From: Thermothelomyces thermophilus ATCC 42464
Lineage: Eukaryota > Ascomycota > Sordariomycetes > Sordariales > Chaetomiaceae
Reading direction: 5' to 3'
NCBI RefSeq assembly: GCF_000226095.1
Contig: NC_016478.1
Coordinates: 4,052,360-4,116,359 of the forward strand
Length of the DNA stretch: 64,000 nucleotides
The first letter of the stretch is position 1. Every line of letters begins with the position of its first letter. The position numbers were made by a program, and so were the translations under genes. The notes under the pieces were generated by a model, which searched no databases, was not told the origin of the DNA, and saw only the letters and a program-made list of their open reading frames with translations. Of the stretch, positions 54,298 through 64,000 are shown one piece after another.

Positions 54298-55027
54298 CGA
54301 TGCCCCTCCTTCAAGGCTTTCGACCCGAAAGCCTTCTTAGGTCGTTTCAAATAGCGCTAATAACCCTTCGCTTATGAGTACTGTATTCTCCCTGTTTCTG
54401 TATCGTGGTCGCCATGCTGACAAAATGCCGATAGAGAAACGGAAGTCATATTCTACACGTTACCGTGCTTCCCTTGCTTAGAACATCGCTAAGAACGGTT
54501 TTATTGTTATGCCTTACTCTTGGTACGCGTCGTAAGGCCTCGTCTGCAAAATGATCGCGTATATAAAGCGTTGCGAGGCCTATGTTCGTCAAGGTCGTTC
54601 TTACGATGGCTCTAGCATCCTGCTTTCTTCTTATAAGCTTGTCTCCCTTTTTTTTTTTTTTTTTTTTACTGTGATTCCTGATGTTCGTTCTAGTGGATTA
54701 CATTCTTTAGGAGCAGCATCGTATCAAAGATACTAAACATCGTACCAAACTTGAGCTAGATAAATCCTAATGCCGTCTGGAAGAGGCCTAGCGTAAGTTG
54801 TCTGAAAAGCTTATATAGCTCCGGTGTCTTTGTCAGTAGAAGGAGTTTTTGGTAGAGAAAGGTGCCAATATGGTAGCGCGTAGTCTGTCGACCTTAGACG
54901 AGTTAGAGGAGGTTGAGCGGCAAGAGACGCCTGCTATACCCTCGTCATAGATTAATGATACCGTCGATGCTATCGACTAGGGCGCCGTCTTTGGTTCTGT
55001 TCTAGGTTTTCCTTTGGTCGATCTGGG

Positions 55028-55176
55028 TTCTGCCGGTGGAACTGTTCTAGTTTCTTAGGGCAGTTCAAATTCTTGACTAGTTCCTATAAGTTGTCTTCTA
55101 GTCTAAAATCAAGCCATTTGACTAGGTATTATAGTTCCTTGTTAATAATATGTAAATCCAGAATTTCTTCGACGTC
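55028..55176 (-). pseudogene. Chromodomain relic of the inner element
   Basis: The minus strand reads DVEEILDLHIINKEL-stop-YLVKWLDFRLEDNL-stop-ELVKNLNCPKKLEQFH. The stops sit where chromodomains carry Gln (before YLVKW) and the conserved Trp (W-E). Chromodomains tether chromovirus integrase to modified histones, steering insertion into heterochromatin. Confidence 0.85.
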
Positions 55177-55379
55177 CTATTCTTCTTCTTTGTCCTCTGC
55201 TTCGATATGTATAGCAACCTTGGCGTTCTTTAGTACTGGTTCGAGAAGTGAAATATGAAAAACATCCGTCCGTAGTCGTATAGATAATAGTAACGATAGT
55301 CAGTAGTTAGATGTCGAAATTCGTTCTTTGATAACGAAGGGTCTGACCTTCTTAAAGTCTAGCTTTATGCTTAGTCGTT

Positions 55380-58250
55380 TGGTTTATAAGTTTCGTACGA
55401 TTAGGTAGACTTTGTCTCCTCTCTCTAGGCGAGGTCCCTCGAGCCTGTGTTTGTCATAGTAGTTCTTCATTCTGGTTTTGACAAACTCGAGTTCTTTTTT
55501 AAGCTTTTTATATAGTACGTACATTTGTTCTACTTTGACTACTGCTCTTAGTATTATGACCTCTAGTCCTTGCCTAAGGTCTGCTTTATATCTGTAGTTT
55601 GCGAAGAACGGTATGACTTTGGTCGTTTCTATTGGCGTTATATTATAGGCAAGTTGTACTATTGGTAACAGTATGACCTAGTCGTCTTGCTAGTAGTTAA
55701 CGTAAGAGCAGAGGTACTACTTAATAACTTAGTTTAGTCGCTCCGTTTGTCTGTCAGTCTGTAGGTAATATGCCGTTAATAGCTTGCTATTGACGCCTAA
55801 TCGTTACATTAATGCTTGCTAGAACTTCGATACAAACTTCATATCTCTGTCGGTGATCTATTCTTACGGCCAAGCATACATTGATATAACTTGCTAATAG
55901 ATCACGTCTACCAACTGTTCTACTGTCTAGGACTCCTTATAAGGAAAGAAATATACCTACTTGGTCAGGCGATCTACTATAGTAAGAATATTGTTATAGG
56001 TCACTCCTATAGCTATATCCTTGGATTCTAGCAGCTTTGTAATAAAGTCTATCGTAACTAAACTCTATGGTTTGTCAGCTATTAGTAGTGGCTAAAGTAG
56101 CCTATATAGCTTATGTCGTGCCGTTTTGCTCCGATTGCAGATATCGTAGTTCCGTATGACTTCCTTAACTTATACCATTAACTATAGAAAGTCGTAGTAT
56201 TTCTTGACTTATGCGATAGTCTTCGTAACTCCTTTGTATCCTCCGAGTTTCGACTTATAGAGTTCTCAAATCATCCGCAGCTATTAATCTTTGTCGTGGA
56301 TATACGCTTTGCCTCGGTACTAGAGTTTCCTATCTCTTTCTTCCACTCCGTTAGGTACCACTGGTCCGGGTGCTGCTTGATACTATGCCTCGTTAATCCT
56401 TTCCTCTCGAAAGATTGTATAGCATTCTAGGAACGAGTCAAGTAGATCATCTTCTACGGGTGTCTGCGTTTCATGGTGTAACATCCCGTCTGTTTGTTCC
56501 TTGAACAACGGTGGTGTTGTTCCCGTTCGCCCTTTCGTGTAATCCGTTCGTCGGCTTAAAATGTCTGTTTGTGCGTTTTCTTTGCCCTTCTTATAGCGGA
56601 TCTCGAAGTTGAATTCCGCGAGGAATTCTACCTATCGTATTTGTTATCTGTTAAGTTCTTTTGTCGTCGTAAAGTATCGCAAATTCTTGTAATCTATATA
56701 CACTTGTACTAGTTCAATCGTGCTACTAAGGTATAGTCACCATTCCTTAAAAGCTTTGACAATTGTAAGTAGTTCCTTATTATAAATCGGATAATTGAGA
56801 CATAGTCTATTAAGCTTCTTAGAAAAGAAGGCTATAGGATGTAGCTTCCCTTGTTTGTCTCGTTATCCTAATTGTCCTCCGATGGCGTAGTCTGAAGCGT
56901 CCGTTTCCACCTCGAATAGCTTCTTAGGGTCTGGTAGCACCAGTACTAGGTCTTTAGTAATGGCGTCACGGATCTACGTAAATGCTTGCTTATGTTGCTC
57001 TTCCTATTAGAATTTAGCGTTCTTCTTGGTAAGTTCGTGTAAAGGTCGTACGATCGCTCTAAAGTTCCTAATGAACATCCGGTAGAAGTTCGTAAATCCG
57101 ATGAAACTTTGTACTTCCATAACTGACGTCGGTCGTAGCCAATTCTTGATAGCTTTAACCTTTGAAGGTTCTATCTGGATTTGTCTAGGAGATATTTCGT
57201 ATCCTAGAAACACCATTTTCCTAATGTGGAATTCGCTCTTTTCCTTATTAACTAATAGTTTGTACACATATAGCGCGTCTAATACTACTTTTACATACTT
57301 CCGGTATTTGTCTATCGTCTTGGAGAAGATAAGTATATTGTCAAGATAATATACCGCAAATTTGTCGAGAAAGGGTCAGATAGCTTAATCAATCAGGGCT
57401 TAGAACATTACCAGCGTATTCGTAAGTCCGAATAGCATGACGAGGTACTCATAGTGGCCATAGGGTGTCCTAAAGGCCGTTTTCCACTTATCGCCTTCTT
57501 TAATCCGTATATAGTTATAGGCCGATGGCAAGTCAAGACACGTAAAATATTAGGCTCCTGCCAACTGATCTCAGAGCCGTGAGATCAGCGGTAACAGGTA
57601 TCGGTTTTTCATAGTCTGTTCGTTAAGTTGCCGATAGTCGACGTATAACCGTAGCTTTCCGTCTTTCTTAGGTATAAACAGGATTAGGTAGCCTACTAGC
57701 GATGTCGACAGGTAGATATGTCCTCTTCGAAGGTTCTCCTCTAAATATCGCTTAAGTTCTTCGTTCTATATCTGGCTCGTATAGTAAATCTTGAAGAACT
57801 TTAGTCGTACTCCTTCCTTAAGCTTAATCTTGTGATCCTATAGGCCGTGTTCTAGTAATCCTTCCAGATGCTTCGGTTCGAATGCTAGGTGTCCTTTATA
57901 TTCTTTTAGTACTTCCCTAGTCTTGTCTTATCTCTTGGTTTTCTAATAGTATACAAACTTAGTCCCGTCTATAGCAATGCTAGCGATTTCTCCTGTCTCA
58001 ACCTACTACTCTAATTACAATGCTCCGCATTTGTTAACGGAGAGAACAGCTATCGGCAGTTCAGCTCGTTCCTCCTGTCGCGATATCGATGTCGTTATAC
58101 CGCCTCTTCCAGAGTCTATAGTGGTCTGCCTGCCACTGTCCGTCTCTTACGGTAGATCCGTAGGACATGCCTTCCCCTGAGCATCGTCTACTCGCGATCC
58201 TTGCACGCTCCCCATCTTGCTAGTCAAATACGACTCTATTCAGGGTCATA
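55380..58250 (-). pseudogene. pol relic of the inner element (protease, RT, RNase H, integrase)
   Basis: The best-preserved part is 57007-57267: FLGYEISPRQIQIEPSKVKA and FIGFTNFYRMFIRNF, the end of a Ty3/gypsy RT leading into RNase H. The catalytic YLDD box is at 57331-57348 but reads YLDNIL, the second Asp having become Asn by a G-to-A change. Integrase C-terminal sequence lies at 55395-55660. Many stops interrupt every frame. Confidence 0.85.
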
Positions 58251-59978
58251 GGTGGCCACCATTCTTCTAGCTAATGTCTAGGTCGTAATCTTCATACCAT
58301 AGTAACCCTAATATTATATCTTTGTCGTTGCCTATGTCTATAATGCTAAATATGACTGCTATAGTCTTCCCTGCCATAGTGATGTCGATCGGTTTGGTCT
58401 CTCTATATACCTATTACGTCGGAAATGGCCCTTTGACTATGCTATGCTTCTGCTTCATTCTCCAGGGTATCTATAGCTAATTTATAAGTGTCGGCGAAAT
58501 CAGATTTATCTCTACTCTACTATCCACTAGTACAAGCATTTCGTGCTGTTTCCACTATACTGTTATCCATAATCGCTTGTCTTGCCACTGTCGTCTAAAG
58601 ATTACGGCGATTTCCTATGTTTCTGCCAGGAGGTCTCGATATAGTAGTCTCTTACGCTAGTTCTTCCTATACTACGCTACCACTTGCTACTACGCGGGCG
58701 TTAATGGTTTCTAGGCCCCTCGAAGGGCCTTGACCTGTTTCCTAGGTTAGTGCTAACCTTTTCGGTTGTTCGGCTAATAGCGGCTTTGTCGATCGTGCTT
58801 ATTTCCGTAAGCCATTAAGTACTTATAGCTTCCTACCATTAGGTCTATTCCGCTTTCCATCGTACGTGCTATAGCTTTATCTGAAGCTCCCGAATTCGTA
58901 ATTTCTTTTTATCCGCATAATAGAGGCAATCGTTGCTCTAGTACGAGTCCTATATGTCTCGTCCGGTTCCGTAGTACCTAGGCTAGGCTTGTCTTAGAAC
59001 TATTGTAATGCTTTCTAGATCGTAGGCTTCGATCTTCTAGAGCAATTCAGCCGCTCTGTTTCCTGCATCGTAGACCCATTCTACAGGGCACAAGCCTCCG
59101 TCCCTGTCTTCCTGTCGGGTCAGCTAGTGATTATTTTCGAATTTGTCACGGAAGTGATATCGGCATTCGTGTACCACACACTAGAACTAGGGCACTTACG
59201 CATGTGCCTCGTATCGAGGGTATAGTCACATGGCGTCGCCTAGGAGGTATTAGAATTCTTTTCCGAATCCTTCCCACTGTACATAGGCCGTAGGTACTCT
59301 AATGCTGAGATAAGAGTGCTTCTTCTAATAGCTTTCCCATATACACTCGTCTTTCCCATGGTTCGCTCGCATAAACTGGTATTCTAGGTTCTATATATCG
59401 TTACTAAGTTGCTAATTGTCAAGGTACTCGGCGTAGCTATCAGGCCTATCATATATCACAGGCTGTTCTCCTTTAATAGCTTCTACGATACGTCGGAGTT
59501 CCCTTATCTCGTCCCTCATTTCATCGTTCTACTAGGTAAGTCAAATCAAGCGTTCATCCCGTTTGTGTAGTTCTATATTAAGCCAGAAAACTTTGTTACG
59601 GTACCATTCGATTCGTTCCTAGAGGAATAGAACATTAGGTCCGGGTCTTTCGATTCCTTAGGTATCGGTTGTCCACAATCCATCCTGCCTCTACGTGACC
59701 GTAAAACCCTACTATCCTAAGGCCGGGAGAATCGAAGCTGGCGGTGTATATTCTCCTGCCATATCCTATCCGGCGAGACCTATCTCTAAGTCTACAGTGA
59801 CCAGTTCGGAGTACAGTACTTATTTGCCTTCACCGTTGCCGTCGTGTCCGAGACTGTCTATGTCACTGCCCTTGTCTTCGTAGCTTGTAGCCGCTACTTC
59901 GATAATGTCCTTGGTAGTTTCGTCGATAGCCGTAATTTCCTTTCTAGGGGCTGGTTTCCATTCTTTCTTCGGGCTCTA

Positions 59979-60962
59979 GTATTCTCGCTTATAGTGCCCT
60001 TTCTTTCTATAGTTATAGTAGGTAATATTAGACTTGTCTTTGGTCGTCTTCTTCTAGTCCTGCTTCTATGCTACGTCTATATCTATAGCTCCAGGGTACA
60101 TCCTGTATGAGGTACTAACGTACGCTCGCTTTTTCTTGTCATTAGCCTTAACTATAGTTCTGTTCATTTGACCTCGTTTCTACTGTTCTTGTATATAGAG
60201 TCGATCATCGATCCTGATGGCCTGCACGATATATTCGTCCAGAGTCTTAGGCCGATCGTACTTGTATAGCTTGTCCTTGACCTTTTCCTTTAGGCCATTG
60301 TAGAACAATTGTATTAACGCCTCATTATTAAGCTGAGACTTGAGTATGTCCTGTCTGAACTGTACGGCATAGGAGGCTGCTGACTTGGTCTGTCGGAGAT
60401 TAGCAAGTCTTTCTTACGTATAAATCTTCTCGTCTTTGTTGCCAAAAACCTTCTAAAGCTCTTCTTCGAAACGGTCGTAAGATCGGAAGACTGCCCGTGT
60501 AAACGTGTCTCGATCGTCTTTATCTTCCTCCGTGAGATAGTCATTCTACGTAGGCTCGAACCATCTAAGTACCTTGCCCTCTAGTCTCGTAACTATATAG
60601 AGGACTTTGGCTTTGTCGTCTAGAAACTTGTCGTCATTAAGCCAGAAGTAGGATCGGAGGTTTGTCAGGAATCCTATAAGATCCTCCTTGGTTCCTCTGT
60701 ATTTGCCAGGTAGTTCGATCTTGATACGCTTCGCTTTAGCGCCCTCGAGTGCCTCGATTTTGGCGTAGGCCTCGTTAACTAACTTCTGCAAGTACTTTTC
60801 GCGGTTCTCGAGTTCCTTGATTCGAGCTTAAGTAGCCTTATCTCTCTAGTCTAACTCCTAGATCCGCTACTAGAGTTAACTAAGCTAAGCGAGCAGCTGT
60901 TTAGCCGTAACGTTGGTAGCTATGTCGATGTCGAGGTCGAAGTTACCTCCGTTCTAAACCAT
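59979..60962 (-). pseudogene. gag relic of the inner element with destroyed zinc knuckle
   Basis: The ATG is at 60962 with a TAG two codons later. The longest surviving stretch (60546-60791) reads KRIKIELPGKYRGTKEDLI and FLTNLRSYFWLNDDKF, then VTRLEGKVLRWFEP, a Ty3/gypsy capsid. At 59979-60020 the CCHC knuckle reads YYNYRKKGHYKREY: spacing C-x2-C-x4-H-x4-C is kept, but all three Cys are Tyr (TGY to TAY). Confidence 0.85.
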
Positions 60963-60989
60963 GATAGAACAAAGGGAGTAATAACAACG

Positions 60990-61437
60990 TGTGACGAACC
61001 TAACTTAGACTTCTTCTAAAAGGGTCTAGACGGAGGTGGGTTGAGCGTGACAAGCAAGTAGGTCGTCTAAGGGATTCGGTGAAGCCAAAGGGTTTATAAC
61101 AATACTTAGAGTTGTCTCTTATAGTAATTAGCAATGCTTGGTATGAGTACTATGATTGTGATTGTTACTACTGGCGAACTCCTAGAGTCTACTATAACGA
61201 GTGACTGGCTAGCTATATATATATAATGGTCTATCCTTCTTTAATAGTTATCACTAGTACCACTTCTCCTTTCACTTTGTGATTCTGTGTTGTTGACGGT
61301 GACATGTTATTATCACTAGTGAAGACCTTAGTCTTGGCGGTGATAATCTTCTGATTGGTCCGTCGAGTGATTGGCTGTCGGAATGTCCTATGTCCTAGCT
61401 GCAGCCTGCCAGGCCGCCCATGTGCTTATCCGTGACA
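60990..61437 (-). repeat. 5' LTR of the inner chromovirus
   Basis: 448 bp, TGTGACG...CCGTGACA, followed directly by the right-hand CGTAC target duplication. It contains a (TA)n run at 61217-61230. Confidence 0.9.
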
Positions 61438-63876
61438 CGTACGATCAGGTAGACTTTGTCTCCCCTCTCTAGGCAAGGTCCCTCGAGCCTATGTTTGTCG
61501 TAGTAGTTCTTTATTCTAGTCTTGATAAACTTGAGTTCCTTTTTGAGCTTTTTATATAATGCGTATATTTGTTCTGCTTTGACTGCTGCTCTCGGCACTA
61601 TGACCTCTAGTCCTTGCCTAAGGTCTGCTTTATATCTATAGTTCGCGAAGAATAGTATGACTTTGGTCATTTCCGTTGGCATCGTGTTATAAGCGAGTTA
61701 TATTATTAGTAATAGCATGACCTAGTTGTCTTGCTAGTAGTTGACGTAAGAACGGAGATACTGCTTGATAACTTAGTTTAGTTGCTCCGTTTGTCTGTCG
61801 GTCTATAGGTGGTATGCCGTTAATAGCTTGCTATTGACGCCTAATCATTACATTAACGCTTGCTAGAACTTCGATACGAACTTCGTATCTCTGTTAGTAA
61901 TCTATTCTTACGGCCAAGTATGTACTGATATAACTTACCGATAGATTACGTCTACTAACTGTTCTGCTATCTAGGACTCCTTGTAAGGAAAGAAGTATAC
62001 CTACTTAGTTAGGCGATCTACTATAGTAAGAATACTGTTGTAAGTCACTCCTGTAGCTGTGTCCTTGGATTCTAGTAGCTTTGTGATAAAGTCTATCGTA
62101 ACCGAACTCTATAGTTTGTTAGCTATTGGTAGTGGCTGAAGTAGCCTGTATAGCTTGTGTCGTGCCGTTTTGCTTCGATTATAGATGTTATAGTTCTATA
62201 TGACTTCCTTAACTCGTGCCGTTAACTGTAGAAAGTCGTAGTGTTTCTTGACTTGTATGATAGTCTTCGTAACTCCCTTGTATCCTCCGAGTTTCGACTT
62301 ATAGAGTTCTCGAATTATCTGTAGCTGTTGATCTTTGTTGTGGATATACGCTTTGCCTCGGTACTAGAGTTTTCCATCTCTTTCTTCCACTCCGTTAGGT
62401 ACTAGTAGTCTAGGTATTGCTTGATACTATGTCTCATTAATCCTTTCTTCTCGAAAGATTACATAGTATTCTAGGAACAAGTCAAGTGGATCATCTTCTA
62501 CAGGTGTCTACGTTTCGTAATGTAGCGTTCTGTCTGTTCGTTCCTTAAACAATAGTGGTATTATTTCCGTTTGTCCTTCTATATGGTCTGTTTATCGGCT
62601 TAAGATGTCTGCTTGTATGTTCTCTTTGCCCTTCTTATAGCAGATCTCAAAGTTAAATTCTATAAGGAATTCTGCCTATTGTATTTATTATCTATTAAGC
62701 TCCTTTATCGTCATAAAGTATCGCAAATTCTTGTAATCTATATACACTTGTACTAGTTTAATCGTGCTGCTAAGGTATAGCCGCCATTCCTTAAAAGCTT
62801 TGACAATTGTAAGTAGTTCCTTGTCGTAGATCGGATAATTAAGACGTAGTCTATCAAGCTTCTTTAAAAAGAAGGCTATAGGATGTAGCTTTCCTTGTCC
62901 GTCTTGTTGTCCTAATTGTCCTCCAATAGCGTAGTCTGAAGCGTCTGTTTCTACCTCGAATGGCTTCTTGGGGTCCGGCAGTACTAGTACTAGATCTTTA
63001 GTAATGGCGTTCCGGATCTGTGTAAATGCTTGCTTGTGTTACTCTTCCTATTGGAATTTAGTATTCTTCTTAGTAAGTTCGTATAAAGGTTATATGATCG
63101 CTCTAAAGTTCCTAATGAATATCCGGTAGAAGTTTACAAATCCGATAAAGCTTCGTACTTCCGTAACTAACGTCGGTCGTGGCTAATTCTCGATAGCTTT
63201 AACCTTTGAAGGTTCTATCCGGATTTGTCCTAGGGATATCTTATATCCTAGAAACACCGTTTTCCTAACGTGGAATTCGCTCTTTTCCTTGTTAACTAAT
63301 AGTTTATATACATGTAGTACGTCTAACACTACTTTTATATACTTCTGGTATTCGTCTATTGTCTTAGAGAAGATAAGTATATCGTCAAGATAATATACCG
63401 TAAATTTGTCGAGAAAGGGTCAGATAGCTTGATCAATCAGGGCTTAAAACGTTACTAGCACGTTTGTAAGTCTAAATGGCATAACAAGGTACTTATAGTA
63501 GCTATAGGGTATCCTAAAGGCCGTTTTCTACTTGTTACCTTCTTTGATCCGTATATAGTTATAGGCCGATGGCAAGTTAAGACATGTGAAATATTAGGCT
63601 CTTGCAAACTAATCTCGGAGCCGTAAGATCAGCGGTAATGGGTATTGGTTTTTCACGGTCTATTCGTTAAGTTGCTAATAGTCGATATATAACTATAGCT
63701 TTCCGTCTTTCTTAGGCATAAACAGGATTAGGTAGCCTGCTAGCGATATCGACAGGCAGATATGTCCTCTTCGAAGGTTCTCCTCCAAATATCGCTTAAG
63801 TTCTTCGTTCTGTATCTAGCTTATATGGTAAATCTTAAAGAACTTTAGTCATACTCCTTCCTTAAGCTTGATTTCG

Positions 63877-64000
63877 TAGGGTTAGGGTTAGGGTTAGGGT
63901 TAGGGTTAGGGTTAGGGTTAGGGTTAGGGTTAGGGTTAGGGTTAGGGTTAGGGTTAGGGTTAGGGTTAGGGTTAGGGTTAGGGTTAGGGTTAGGGTTAGG
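63877..64000 (+). repeat. Telomere, (TTAGGG)n
   Basis: 124 bp of perfect TTAGGG units (about 20.7) reaching the window end. The G-rich strand is the plus strand running outward, so this is the right-hand chromosome end. It joins the outer retroelement directly, with no subtelomeric satellite between. Confidence 0.99.

Larger units (their letters stand above)
53850..61437 (-). mobile_element. Inner full-length Ty3/gypsy chromovirus, RIP-damaged
   Basis: 7,588 bp bounded by LTRs 53850-54297 and 60990-61437, both 448 bp. It is flanked by the target duplication CGTAC (53845-53849 and 61438-61442). Without it the host reads continuously through CGTAC, as the inner element itself does at 55394-55398. 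Minus-strand order is 5' LTR, gag (ATG 60962), zinc knuckle, protease region, reverse transcriptase, RNase H, integrase, chromodomain, polypurine tract (GGAGGGGC inside the left LTR), 3' LTR. All frames are broken by TAG/TAA in place of CAG, CAA and TGG. It is an inactive copy. Confidence 0.92.
52369..63876 (-). mobile_element. Outer Ty3/gypsy chromovirus, split by an insertion and cut by the telomere
   Basis: The 3' LTR and 3' internal part are 52369-53849; the element resumes at 61438 after the nested insertion and runs to the telomere junction at about 63876. In 61443-63876 it follows the inner element's 55399-57840 closely: integrase end (VILFFANYRYKADLRQGLEV), connecting region, RNase H and reverse transcriptase. 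The RT motif YLDDIL is intact at 63375-63392. A chromodomain relic lies at about 53480-53628 with stops replacing Gln and Trp codons. Protease, gag and the 5' LTR are missing because the chromosome ends first. No frame is long enough to function; nearly all stops are TAG or TAA. Confidence 0.85.

Noticed and set aside
53524-55258. Two similar 61-codon plus-strand frames (53524 and 55073)
   Set aside because: They lie antisense to the chromodomain relics of the two retroelements, which explains both their presence and their similarity.

Overview
The window is the right-hand end of a filamentous ascomycete chromosome, most likely a thermophilic member of the Chaetomiaceae (Thermothelomyces/Thermothielavioides type); the species is inferred. 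The evidence is: short GT-AG introns (48-151 nt) with CTAAC/CTGAC branch sites; GC-rich coding DNA; a fused TrpA-TrpB tryptophan synthase; an AA13 starch LPMO; chromodomain Ty3/gypsy elements mutated in the manner of RIP (repeat-induced point mutation, C to T mostly at CpA); and a terminal (TTAGGG)n array.

Region 1 (1-23864) is conserved chromosome arm. It holds a secreted Cys-containing protein (cut by the left edge), the ribosome-biogenesis helicase HAS1, an HNH_2-type protein, the cell-fusion protein PRM1, bifunctional tryptophan synthase, mitoribosomal bL28m, a HAUS4/augmin-like coiled-coil protein, mitochondrial aspartate aminotransferase (with a predicted 3-nt microexon), a zinc alcohol dehydrogenase and an F-box protein.

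Region 2 (24000-33000) is accessory and metabolic. It contains a broken FAD/BBE oxidoreductase, an intact MFS transporter, a relic of a fungal membrane protein, a secreted GH5_7 beta-mannanase and a secreted AA13 LPMO whose copper-ligand spacing is as expected. The last two act on extracellular polysaccharides.

Region 3 (33500-52200) is subtelomeric. It has a complete 1,068-bp miniature LTR element with 5-bp target duplications, a sugar-transporter gene stopped by a single TGA, an MFS fragment, a 97-bp tandem repeat, a Cys-rich/F-box-like gene, a broken gene with a D...ExK...Q pattern, a broken HET gene, and an intact DUF7924-type gene with a PD...ExK pattern. Long stretches have no convincing gene.

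Region 4 (52369-64000) is transposon and telomere. A 7,588-bp chromovirus (53850-61437, minus orientation, two 448-bp LTRs, TSD CGTAC) is inserted inside a second, related chromovirus. That host element is cut in its reverse-transcriptase domain and capped directly by about 20.7 TTAGGG repeats. Stops replace Gln/Trp codons and the gag zinc-knuckle cysteines have become Tyr, as RIP predicts.

All exon structures were assembled by hand from splice signals and reading frame. No database search was possible.
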